From positions 61,001 to 125,000 of the forward strand of contig JARUPU010000098.1 of the NCBI GenBank assembly GCA_030544235.1: a stretch of 64,000 bases of DNA, in the 5' to 3' direction. Both the position numbers and the translations under genes were made by a program. The number at the start of each line of letters is the position of its first letter. The first letter of the stretch is position 1. This document shows, one piece after another, positions 1 to 8,673 of the stretch. Under the pieces are notes generated by a model. The model saw nothing but the letters and a program-made list of their open reading frames with translations, was not told the origin of the DNA and ran no database searches. This DNA comes from Lepturacanthus savala (Eukaryota; Chordata; Actinopteri; Scombriformes; Trichiuridae).

Positions 1-350
1 TAGGGTTAGGGTTAGGGTTAGGGTTAGACTAGGGTTAGGGTTAGGCTCAGCGTTGGGGTATAGGGAACGAAACTACCAGGTATATCCCTCACAGTGATTT
101 TAAAGGTGCTGCGGCCCCGAAACCGAAAATCATATAGAAATTGAACCAATTCCTACACCCCCCAGTTAAGAATTTAGGGTTAGGGTTAGGGTTAGGGTTA
201 GGGTTAGACTAGGGTTAGGGTTAGGCTCAGCTTTAGGGTATAGAGAACGAAACTACCAGGTATATCCCTCCCAGTGATTTTAAAGGTGCTGCAGCCCCGA
301 AACCGAAAATCATATAGAAATTGAACCAATTCCTACACCCCCCAGTTAAG
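1..350 (+). repeat. Two monomers out of register with the following HOR
   Basis: The first monomer carries the rare pair CCCTCACAG and GCTGCGGCC. The second is a GCTTTAGGG/TATAGAGAACG monomer. The same pair stands at about 1042-1390 and 4162-4510 inside the 3,120-bp HOR. Here, however, it is followed directly by the GAATGAAAC-type monomer that starts near 351, which elsewhere comes much later in the HOR. A register jump, by unequal exchange or a deletion, therefore lies near position 350. Confidence 0.75.
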
Positions 351-3300
351 AATTTAGGGTTAGGTTTAGGGTTAGACTAGGGTCAGGGTTAGGCTCAGCG
401 TTGGGGTATAGGGAATGAAACTTCCAGGTATATCCCTCCCAGTGAATTTAAAGGTGCTGCAGCCCCGAAACCGAAAATCATATAGAAATTGAACCAATTC
501 CTACAACCCACAGTTAAGAATTTAGGGTTAGGGTTAGGGTTAGGGTTAGACTAGGGTTAGGGTTAGGCTCAGCTTTAGGGTATAGAGAACGAAACTACCA
601 GGTATATCCCTCCCAGTGATTTTAAAGGTGCTGCAGCCCCGAAACCGAAAATCATATAGAAATTGAACCAATTCCTACACCCCCCAGTTAAGAATTTAGG
701 GTTAGGGTTAGGGTTAGGGTTAGACTAGGGTTAGGGTTAGGCTCAGCGTTGGGGTATAGGGAACGAAACTACCAGGTATATCCCTCCCAGTGATTTTAAA
801 GGTGCTGCAGCCCCGAAACCGAAAATCATATAGAAATTGAACCAATTCCTACACCCCCCAGTTAAGAATTTAGGGTTAGGGTTAGGGTTAGACTAGGGTT
901 AGGGTTAGGCTCAGCGTTGGGGTATAGGGAACGAAACTACCAGGTATATCCCTCCCAGTGATTTTAAAGGTGCTGCAGCCCCGAAGCCGAAAATCATATA
1001 GAAATTGAACCAATTCCTACACCCCCCAGTTAAGAATTTAGGGTTAGGGTTAGGGTTAGGGTTAGACTAGGGTTAGGGTTAGGCTCAGCGTTGGGGTATA
1101 GGGAACGAAACTACCAGGTATATCCCTCACAGTGATTTTAAAGGTGCTGCGGCCCCGAAACCGAAAATCATATAGAAATTGAACCAATTCCTACACCCCC
1201 CAGTTAAGAATTTAGGGTTAGGGTTAGGGTTAGGGTTAGGGTTAGACTAGGGTTAGGGTTAGGCTCAGCTTTAGGGTATAGAGAACGAAACTACCAGGTA
1301 TATCCCTCCCAGTGATTTTAAAGGTGCTGCAGCCCCGAAACCGAAAATCATATAGAAATTGAACCAATTCCTACACCCCCCAGTTAAGAATTTAGGGTTA
1401 GGGTTAGGGTCAGGGTTAGACTAGGGTTAGGGTTAGGCTCAGCTTTAGGGTATAGAGAACGAAACTACCAGGTATATCCCTCCCAGTGATTTTAAAGGTG
1501 CTGCAGCCCCGAAACCGAAAATCATATAGAAATTGAACCAATTCCTACACCCCCCAGTTAAGAATTTAGGGTTAGGGTTAGGGTCAGGGTTAGACTAGGG
1601 TTAGGGTTAGGCTCAGCTTTAGGGTATAGAGAACGAAACTACCAGGTATATCCCTCCCAGTGATTTTAAAGGTGCTGCAGCCCCGAAACCGAAAATCATA
1701 TAGAAATTGAACCAATTCCTACACCCCCCAGTTAAGAATTTAGGGTTAGGGTTAGGGTTAGGGTTAGGGTTAGACTAGGGTTAGGGTTAGGCTCAGCGTT
1801 GGGGTATAGGGAACGAAACTACCAGGTATATCCCTCCCAGTGATTTTAAAGGTGCTGCAGCCCCGAAACCGAAAATCATATAGAAATTGAACCAATTCCT
1901 ACACCCCCCAGTTAAGAATTTAGGGTTAGGGTTAGGGTTAGGGTTAGGGTTAGGGTTAGGCTCAGCGTTGGGGTATAGGGAACGAAACTACCAGGTATAT
2001 CCCTCCCAGTGATTTTAAAGGTGCTGCAGCCCCGAAACCGAAAATCATATAGAAATTGAACCAATTCCTACACCCCCCAGTTAAGAATTTAGGGTTAGGG
2101 TTAGGGTTAGACTAGGGTTAGGGTTAGGCTCAGCGTTGGGGTATAGGGAACGAAACTACCAGGTATATCCCTCCCAGTGATTTTAAAGGTGCTGCAGCCC
2201 CGAAACCGAAAATCATATAGAAATTGAACCAATTCCTACACCCCCCAGTTAAGAATTTAGGGTTAGGGTTAGGGTTAGGGTTAGACTAGGGTTAGGGTTA
2301 GGCTCAGCGTTGGGGTATAGGGAACGAAACTACCAGGTATATCCCTCCCAGTGATTTTAAAGGTGCTGCAGCTCCGAAACCAAAAATCATATAGAAATTG
2401 GACAAATTCCTACACCCCCCAGTTAAGAATTTAGGGTTAGGGTTAGGGTTAGGGTTAGACTAGGGTTAGGGTTAGGCTCAGCGTTGGGGTATAGGGAACG
2501 AAACTACCAGGTATATCCCTCCCAGTGATTTTAAAGGTGCTGCAGCCCCGAAACCGAAAATCATATAGAAATTGAACCAATTCCTACACCCCCCATTAAG
2601 AATTTAGGGTTAGGGTTAGGGTTAGGGTTAGACTAGGATTAGGGTTAGGCTCAGCGTTGGGGCATAGGGAACGAAACTACCAGGTATATCCCTCCCAGTG
2701 ATTTTAAAGGTGCTGCAGCCCCGAAACCGAAAATCATATAGAAATTGAACCAATTCCTACACCCCCCAGTTAAGAATTTAGGGTTAGGGTTAGGGTTAGG
2801 GTTAGACTAGGGTTAGGGTTAGGCTCAGCGTTGGGGTATAGGGAACGAAACTACCAGGTATATCCCTCCCAGTGATTTTAAAGGTGCTGCAGCCCCGAAA
2901 CCGAAAATCATATAGAAATTGAACCAATTCCTACACCCCCCAGTTAAGAATTTAGGGTTAGGGTTAGGGTTAGGGTTAGACTAGGGTTAGTGTTAGGCTC
3001 AGCGTTGGGGTATAGGGAACGAAACTACCAGGTATATCCCTCCCAGTGATTTTAAAGGTGCTGCAGCCCCGAAACCGAAAATCATATAGAAATTGAACCA
3101 ATTCCTATAACCCCCAGTTAAGAATTTAGGGTTAGGGTTAGGGTTAGACTAGGGTTAGGGTTAGGCTCAGCGTTGGGGTATAGGGAACGAAACTACCAGG
3201 TATATCCCTCCCAGTGATTTTAAAGGTGCTGCAGCCCCGAAACCGAAAATCATATAGAAATTGAACCAATTCCTACACCCCCCAGTAAAGAATTTAGGGT

Positions 3301-3471
3301 TAGGGTTAGGGTTAGGGTTAGACTAGGGTTAGGGTTAGGCTCAGCGTTGGGGTATAGGGAACGAAACTACCAGGTATATCCCTCCCAGTGATTTTAAAGG
3401 TGCTGCAGCCCCGAAACCGAAAATCATATAGAAATTGAACCAATTCCTACACCCCCCAGTTAAGAATTTAG
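351..3471 (+). repeat. 18-monomer higher-order repeat, copy 1
   Basis: This HOR copy starts with the monomer carrying GGTTTAGGG, GGGTCAGGG, GAATGAAAC, CTTCCAGG and GTGAATTTA. Counting core starts (CTCAGC) from 567 to 3507 gives 18 monomers. Sequence from 541 on matches sequence exactly 3,120 bases downstream in every line I compared, including rare private variants: GAAGCCG at about 984, GCTGCGG at about 1147, a GCTCCGAAACC monomer at about 2367, CCCCCATTAAG at about 2590 and CAGTAAAG at about 3285. The first copy is 6 bp (one TTAGGG) shorter at its start, so the spacing there is 3,114. The near-identity implies very recent amplification, or duplicated sequence in the assembly. Confidence 0.9.
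1921..1970 (+). repeat. Monomer lacking the TTAGACTAGGG joint, example
   Basis: Here the TTAGGG run passes uninterrupted into GGCTCAGCG, so the usual GACTAGGG interruption is missing. The same state occurs near 5041-5090, 29,311-29,340, 32,970-32,990, 37,171-37,200, 39,775-39,792, 41,681-41,712, 46,391-46,415 and 48,131-48,162. Some are HOR copies of each other, but several sit in different HOR contexts. Deletion or conversion within the telomeric tract is the simplest cause. Confidence 0.8.
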
Positions 3472-6400
3472 GGTTAGGTTTAGGGTTAGACTAGGGTCAG
3501 GGTTAGGCTCAGCGTTGGGGTATAGGGAATGAAACTTCCAGGTATATCCCTCCCAGTGAATTTAAAGGTGCTGCAGCCCCGAAACCGAAAATCATATAGA
3601 AATTGAACCAATTCCTACAACCCACAGTTAAGAATTTAGGGTTAGGGTTAGGGTTAGGGTTAGGGTTAGACTAGGGTTAGGGTTAGGCTCAGCTTTAGGG
3701 TATAGAGAACGAAACTACCAGGTATATCCCTCCCAGTGATTTTAAAGGTGCTGCAGCCCCGAAACCGAAAATCATATAGAAATTGAACCAATTCCTACAC
3801 CCCCCAGTTAAGAATTTAGGGTTAGGGTTAGGGTTAGGGTTAGACTAGGGTTAGGGTTAGGCTCAGCGTTGGGGTATAGGGAACGAAACTACCAGGTATA
3901 TCCCTCCCAGTGATTTTAAAGGTGCTGCAGCCCCGAAACCGAAAATCATATAGAAATTGAACCAATTCCTACACCCCCCAGTTAAGAATTTAGGGTTAGG
4001 GTTAGGGTTAGACTAGGGTTAGGGTTAGGCTCAGCGTTGGGGTATAGGGAACGAAACTACCAGGTATATCCCTCCCAGTGATTTTAAAGGTGCTGCAGCC
4101 CCGAAGCCGAAAATCATATAGAAATTGAACCAATTCCTACACCCCCCAGTTAAGAATTTAGGGTTAGGGTTAGGGTTAGGGTTAGACTAGGGTTAGGGTT
4201 AGGCTCAGCGTTGGGGTATAGGGAACGAAACTACCAGGTATATCCCTCACAGTGATTTTAAAGGTGCTGCGGCCCCGAAACCGAAAATCATATAGAAATT
4301 GAACCAATTCCTACACCCCCCAGTTAAGAATTTAGGGTTAGGGTTAGGGTTAGGGTTAGGGTTAGACTAGGGTTAGGGTTAGGCTCAGCTTTAGGGTATA
4401 GAGAACGAAACTACCAGGTATATCCCTCCCAGTGATTTTAAAGGTGCTGCAGCCCCGAAACCGAAAATCATATAGAAATTGAACCAATTCCTACACCCCC
4501 CAGTTAAGAATTTAGGGTTAGGGTTAGGGTCAGGGTTAGACTAGGGTTAGGGTTAGGCTCAGCTTTAGGGTATAGAGAACGAAACTACCAGGTATATCCC
4601 TCCCAGTGATTTTAAAGGTGCTGCAGCCCCGAAACCGAAAATCATATAGAAATTGAACCAATTCCTACACCCCCCAGTTAAGAATTTAGGGTTAGGGTTA
4701 GGGTCAGGGTTAGACTAGGGTTAGGGTTAGGCTCAGCTTTAGGGTATAGAGAACGAAACTACCAGGTATATCCCTCCCAGTGATTTTAAAGGTGCTGCAG
4801 CCCCGAAACCGAAAATCATATAGAAATTGAACCAATTCCTACACCCCCCAGTTAAGAATTTAGGGTTAGGGTTAGGGTTAGGGTTAGGGTTAGACTAGGG
4901 TTAGGGTTAGGCTCAGCGTTGGGGTATAGGGAACGAAACTACCAGGTATATCCCTCCCAGTGATTTTAAAGGTGCTGCAGCCCCGAAACCGAAAATCATA
5001 TAGAAATTGAACCAATTCCTACACCCCCCAGTTAAGAATTTAGGGTTAGGGTTAGGGTTAGGGTTAGGGTTAGGGTTAGGCTCAGCGTTGGGGTATAGGG
5101 AACGAAACTACCAGGTATATCCCTCCCAGTGATTTTAAAGGTGCTGCAGCCCCGAAACCGAAAATCATATAGAAATTGAACCAATTCCTACACCCCCCAG
5201 TTAAGAATTTAGGGTTAGGGTTAGGGTTAGACTAGGGTTAGGGTTAGGCTCAGCGTTGGGGTATAGGGAACGAAACTACCAGGTATATCCCTCCCAGTGA
5301 TTTTAAAGGTGCTGCAGCCCCGAAACCGAAAATCATATAGAAATTGAACCAATTCCTACACCCCCCAGTTAAGAATTTAGGGTTAGGGTTAGGGTTAGGG
5401 TTAGACTAGGGTTAGGGTTAGGCTCAGCGTTGGGGTATAGGGAACGAAACTACCAGGTATATCCCTCCCAGTGATTTTAAAGGTGCTGCAGCTCCGAAAC
5501 CAAAAATCATATAGAAATTGGACAAATTCCTACACCCCCCAGTTAAGAATTTAGGGTTAGGGTTAGGGTTAGGGTTAGACTAGGGTTAGGGTTAGGCTCA
5601 GCGTTGGGGTATAGGGAACGAAACTACCAGGTATATCCCTCCCAGTGATTTTAAAGGTGCTGCAGCCCCGAAACCGAAAATCATATAGAAATTGAACCAA
5701 TTCCTACACCCCCCATTAAGAATTTAGGGTTAGGGTTAGGGTTAGGGTTAGACTAGGATTAGGGTTAGGCTCAGCGTTGGGGCATAGGGAACGAAACTAC
5801 CAGGTATATCCCTCCCAGTGATTTTAAAGGTGCTGCAGCCCCGAAACCGAAAATCATATAGAAATTGAACCAATTCCTACACCCCCCAGTTAAGAATTTA
5901 GGGTTAGGGTTAGGGTTAGGGTTAGACTAGGGTTAGGGTTAGGCTCAGCGTTGGGGTATAGGGAACGAAACTACCAGGTATATCCCTCCCAGTGATTTTA
6001 AAGGTGCTGCAGCCCCGAAACCGAAAATCATATAGAAATTGAACCAATTCCTACACCCCCCAGTTAAGAATTTAGGGTTAGGGTTAGGGTTAGGGTTAGA
6101 CTAGGGTTAGTGTTAGGCTCAGCGTTGGGGTATAGGGAACGAAACTACCAGGTATATCCCTCCCAGTGATTTTAAAGGTGCTGCAGCCCCGAAACCGAAA
6201 ATCATATAGAAATTGAACCAATTCCTATAACCCCCAGTTAAGAATTTAGGGTTAGGGTTAGGGTTAGACTAGGGTTAGGGTTAGGCTCAGCGTTGGGGTA
6301 TAGGGAACGAAACTACCAGGTATATCCCTCCCAGTGATTTTAAAGGTGCTGCAGCCCCGAAACCGAAAATCATATAGAAATTGAACCAATTCCTACACCC

Positions 6401-6591
6401 CCCAGTAAAGAATTTAGGGTTAGGGTTAGGGTTAGGGTTAGACTAGGGTTAGGGTTAGGCTCAGCGTTGGGGTATAGGGAACGAAACTACCAGGTATATC
6501 CCTCCCAGTGATTTTAAAGGTGCTGCAGCCCCGAAACCGAAAATCATATAGAAATTGAACCAATTCCTACACCCCCCAGTTAAGAATTTAG
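3472..6591 (+). repeat. 18-monomer higher-order repeat, copy 2
   Basis: This is the second copy of the 3,120-bp HOR, with the same monomer order and private variants as copy 1 at +3,120: CTTCCAGG near 3534, GAAGCCG near 4104, GCTGCGG near 4267, the GCTCCGAAACC monomer near 5487 and CAGTAAAG near 6405. It preserves an uninterrupted GATTTTAAAGG at 4434-4444, which is the paralogous empty site for the transposon inserted in copy 3. Confidence 0.92.
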
Positions 6592-7557
6592 GGTTAGGTT
6601 TAGGGTTAGACTAGGGTCAGGGTTAGGCTCAGCGTTGGGGTATAGGGAATGAAACTTCCAGGTATATCCCTCCCAGTGAATTTAAAGGTGCTGCAGCCCC
6701 GAAACCGAAAATCATATAGAAATTGAACCAATTCCTACAACCCACAGTTAAGAATTTAGGGTTAGGGTTAGGGTTAGGGTTAGGGTTAGACTAGGGTTAG
6801 GGTTAGGCTCAGCTTTAGGGTATAGAGAACGAAACTACCAGGTATATCCCTCCCAGTGATTTTAAAGGTGCTGCAGCCCCGAAACCGAAAATCATATAGA
6901 AATTGAACCAATTCCTACACCCCCCAGTTAAGAATTTAGGGTTAGGGTTAGGGTTAGGGTTAGACTAGGGTTAGGGTTAGGCTCAGCGTTGGGGTATAGG
7001 GAACGAAACTACCAGGTATATCCCTCCCAGTGATTTTAAAGGTGCTGCAGCCCCGAAACCGAAAATCATATAGAAATTGAACCAATTCCTACACCCCCCA
7101 GTTAAGAATTTAGGGTTAGGGTTAGGGTTAGACTAGGGTTAGGGTTAGGCTCAGCGTTGGGGTATAGGGAACGAAACTACCAGGTATATCCCTCCCAGTG
7201 ATTTTAAAGGTGCTGCAGCCCCGAAGCCGAAAATCATATAGAAATTGAACCAATTCCTACACCCCCCAGTTAAGAATTTAGGGTTAGGGTTAGGGTTAGG
7301 GTTAGACTAGGGTTAGGGTTAGGCTCAGCGTTGGGGTATAGGGAACGAAACTACCAGGTATATCCCTCACAGTGATTTTAAAGGTGCTGCGGCCCCGAAA
7401 CCGAAAATCATATAGAAATTGAACCAATTCCTACACCCCCCAGTTAAGAATTTAGGGTTAGGGTTAGGGTTAGGGTTAGGGTTAGACTAGGGTTAGGGTT
7501 AGGCTCAGCTTTAGGGTATAGAGAACGAAACTACCAGGTATATCCCTCCCAGTGATT

Positions 7558-7561
7558 TTAA
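7558..7561. repeat. Left TTAA target-site duplication
   Basis: TTAA abuts the CCC that begins the element. The uninterrupted monomer reads GATTTTAAAGG, so these four bases are the original target and recur at the right end. Confidence 0.95.
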
Positions 7562-7579
7562 CCCTTTGATGCATAACAT
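7562..7579 (+). repeat. Left terminal inverted repeat of the transposon
   Basis: The 18-bp CCCTTTGATGCATAACAT is the exact reverse complement of 8830-8847. The CCC start next to TTAA fits piggyBac-family termini. The TGCATAACAT part recurs at four places in the element, two per end, suggesting a transposase contact site (inference). Confidence 0.93.
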
Positions 7580-7595
7580 GGGTCAAAAATGACCC
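7580..7595. repeat. Palindrome GGGTC...GACCC, copy 1
   Basis: GGGTCAAAAATGACCC is an inverted pair of GGGTCA with a 4-base spacer, immediately inside the left terminal repeat. The same palindrome is found at 7769-7784, 8787-8802 and, diverged, at 7987-8002. Its recurrence beside TGCATAACAT suggests a protein-binding or structural end signal; the function is inferred only. Confidence 0.8.
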
Positions 7596-7749
7596 GGCTG
7601 AGTTTAAATTTTCTATATCTTTTCAATAAATTATTTTCATCAGTCAGGACTCAAGGAATTCCTCAATTAACTTGTTTTTGACAATCCTACATCCTTAGGT
7701 TAATTTATCTTTTTTTACTTTTTGAATAAAACACATTTTTGTATCACTA

Positions 7750-7897
7750 CCCCTCTAATGCATAACATGGGTCGAAAATGACCCGTATCCATTTTCAATG
7801 TTAATTCATGTATGGCTGAGTGTTTCTATGATATATTTTTGAAATTAATTACTTTTATCATTTACTATTCCAAGTATGCAGTAAAGATCTTGTTTTA
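7750..7897 (+). repeat. Left arm of long subterminal inverted repeat
   Basis: Positions 7750-7785 match the reverse complement of 8786-8821 at 35 of 36 bases, the one difference being in the palindrome spacer (GGGTCGAAAATGACCC here). Similarity then continues imperfectly: CAATG, TTCATG, GGCTGAGT, TTTTGAAAT, TATTCCAA and finally ATCTTGTTTT at 7887-7896. This last motif pairs with 8675-8684 reversed at almost the same distance from the arm start (137 against 138 bases). The arms could pair as a long hairpin in single-stranded DNA or RNA. Confidence 0.85.
7769..7784. repeat. Palindrome GGGTC...GACCC, copy 2
   Basis: GGGTCGAAAATGACCC lies in the left subterminal arm, nine bases after the start of an AATGCATAACAT motif, as at the right arm. 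Confidence 0.8.
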
Positions 7898-8009
7898 GTT
7901 GAGCACAAATAATATCTTTTATCTTTCCTTTCTAACGTTATGAGGAAGCACAGATTTTGTATTTTCTACATCAAGTTTACATACTTGGGTCAGAAACGAC
8001 CCACATGCA
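7898..8009. other. AT-rich transposon interior without recognised coding sequence
   Basis: This short stretch lies between the left subterminal arm and the first transposase fragment. In a complete element it would be expected to hold the 5' untranslated region and the N-terminal half of the transposase, but I see no piggyBac-like residues in any frame. That part was probably deleted, as in most internally deleted non-autonomous elements. Confidence 0.55.
7987..8002. repeat. Palindrome GGGTC...GACCC, diverged internal copy
   Basis: GGGTCAGAAACGACCC keeps both 5-base arms but has a changed spacer and no adjacent TGCATAACAT. It sits directly upstream of the transposase-like stretch. It may mark another old end fragment or be chance. 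Confidence 0.5.
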
Positions 8010-8219
8010 GTGGGTCTCATAGGTTGCAATATCACAATAGACAACTTCTTCACCAGTGTCCCTCTTGCTGAGAAGCTCCTTGAGAAGAACCTGACCATTG
8101 TTGGGACTCTGCGGCAGAATAAACCGGACATACCACCTATCATGAAGCCATCCAAATCACAGGAGATTCATAGCTCCGAATTTGGATTCAATGGCAAAAT
8201 TACCATGGTGAGCTATGTG
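8010..8219 (+). pseudogene. piggyBac transposase fragment, catalytic core around the second Asp
   Basis: The frame reads through about 70 codons resembling the DDE core of piggyBac/PGBD transposases. The motif ITIDNFFTSVPLAEKLL matches the conserved DNFFTS-type segment whose Asp (codon 8040-8042) corresponds to the second catalytic Asp of the family. It is followed by LTIVGTLRQNKPDIPP, HSSEFGF and MVSYV, all in the usual order. Family transposases run to roughly 550-600 residues, so this is about an eighth of the protein. No ATG precedes it; the frame opens at GTG. Similarity stops at VSYV (8219). The frame then runs on through retroposon-derived sequence to a stop after 8306, giving a meaningless tail. 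The protein cannot be active: the first and third Asp regions are absent. Confidence 0.88.
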
Positions 8220-8400
8220 CTGTGGTTCTCCCCGAGGTTTCTTCTTTCCTACTGGGTTTTGGAGTTTTTCCTTGCCGAGAAGGAGGGTCTAAGGACGGGG
8301 GATGTCTGAGACTGAATTCAGATCTGGACTGAATTTTGTGAAGCACTTGGAGACAACTGTGTTGTAATATTGGGCTATATAAATAAAAGTGAATTGAATC
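8220..8400 (+). mobile_element. Nested non-LTR retroposon 3' tail, fish-type
   Basis: Starts near TGGTTCTCCCCGAGG, then GGTTTCTTC, GAGTTTTTCCTTGCC (8262-8276), CACTTGGAGACAACTG, GTTGTAATATTGGGC, CTATATAAATAAAA (8375-8388) and a short GAATTGAATC tail. This order, ending in an ATTGA-type microsatellite, is a common 3' end of teleost LINE/SINE retroposons. Compared with what I recall of the typical tail, the middle is shortened. It separates two pieces of transposase that are not adjacent in the full protein, so the retroposon either inserted during decay or was captured with a deletion. I see no clear target-site duplication around it. The precise family is not assigned. Confidence 0.7.
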
Positions 8401-8601
8401 GAAGTAAACAATGCATGTCAGCTTTTCATCAAGGAGCTGAGCAAAGAGCTTGTCATGCCACATATGAAGAGGTGCATGGAGAGCACACTCGCACTCCAAA
8501 AGCATGTCATCGAGGCGATGGGATTAAAAAGACTAAACACAGCCACCACCCAGCAGTGAGAGGACACCAGGCAGAAGGTCCAAAACAAGAGAAAAAGGGG
8601 C
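8401..8601 (+). pseudogene. piggyBac transposase fragment, C-terminal part
   Basis: A second coding remnant, in a different frame from the first (codons start at 8401, 8404 and so on). It reads NACQLFIKELSKELVMPHM and then KRCMESTLALQKHVIEAMG. This resembles the helical segment that precedes the C-terminal zinc-binding domain in piggyBac transposases, where a basic RRLF-x-L-x-LV-x-PH pattern is typical. An in-frame TGA at 8557-8559 interrupts it. The remnant continues with EDTRQKVQNKRKRG, the basic linker that normally leads into the Cys-rich domain. No cysteines follow, so that domain is lost. The segment between VSYV and this region, expected to hold the third catalytic Asp, is also missing. 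The assignment is by motif resemblance only. Confidence 0.72.
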
Positions 8602-8673
8602 GCAATCTTACTATATACTATATTATTTCATGAAATATGAAAATAAAAATAGAAATAATGACCAGTGATGATC
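8602..8673. other. AT-rich transposon 3' interior
   Basis: Lies between the end of the transposase remnant and the right subterminal arm. It holds a 14-bp perfect palindrome, TATTTCATGAAATA, at 8624-8637. There is no coding signal, and no convincing polyadenylation context for the broken gene beyond AATAAAA at 8642-8648. Confidence 0.5.

Larger units (their letters stand above)
1..7557 (+). repeat. Telomere-hexamer composite satellite array, left part
   Basis: About 43 head-to-tail monomers, usually 168, 174 or 180 bp. Each holds 3-5 perfect TTAGGG copies, then TTAGACTAGGG, two more hexamers and a core of about 128 bp beginning CTCAGC and ending AAGAATT. Core landmarks in order are GGGGTATAGGGAACG, CCAGGTATATCCCTCCC, GATTTTAAAGG, GTGCTGCAGCCCC, GAAACCGAAAATC, ATTGAACCAAT and CTACACCCCCC. 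Length differences of exactly 6 bp show that hexamer number is the main length variable. There is no open frame of note on either strand. This is satellite DNA, probably subtelomeric or interstitial-telomeric. It is cut at the right edge by a transposon and resumes in phase at 8852. Confidence 0.97.
7562..7749 (+). repeat. Outer, duplicated copy of the left transposon end
   Basis: This segment looks like a diverged direct duplicate of the inner end beginning at 7750. Shared order: CCC..TG/AATGCATAACATGGGTC, the GGGTC...GACCC palindrome, GGCTGAGT (7596-7603, against 7814-7821 in the inner copy), then a similar run of T-rich and TTGAAAT/TTCAATA-like sequence. The outer copy lacks about 28 bp between the palindrome and GGCTGAGT. 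It also resembles the right arm read in reverse complement, which has GGCTGAGT at 8758-8751. The element's left end therefore carries two tandem termini. An alternative is insertion of a related element beside an older end. Confidence 0.6.

Noticed and set aside
1..60. True chromosome terminus at the window start
   Set aside because: The strand orientation is wrong for a left end and the hexamers are interrupted by the core at once, so it is not a terminal telomere.
290..312. Possible CENP-B box in the core (reverse strand TTTCGGTTTCGGGG)
   Set aside because: The spacing between TTCG and CGGG is two bases short of the CENP-B box and the required central A is absent, so a centromere call is not supported.
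7919..8155. Minus-strand open frame of 78 codons over the transposon interior
   Set aside because: It is the antisense shadow of the transposase remnant; its residues show no family motif and the sense strand explains the sequence.
8373..8388. TATA-box and polyadenylation-like string GGCTATATAAATAAAA
   Set aside because: It is a standard part of the fish retroposon 3' tail; no gene lies suitably placed to use it.
8200..8505. Minus-strand open frame of 101 codons
   Set aside because: It crosses three unrelated pieces (transposase end, retroposon tail, second transposase piece), so it cannot be an evolved gene.
8370..8633. Plus-strand open frame of 87 codons
   Set aside because: It starts in the retroposon tail and runs out of frame through the C-terminal transposase remnant, whose recognisable residues are in another frame.
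8642..8648. Polyadenylation signal AATAAAA for the transposase
   Set aside because: The stretch is A-rich by composition and the upstream gene is broken, so no functional assignment is justified.
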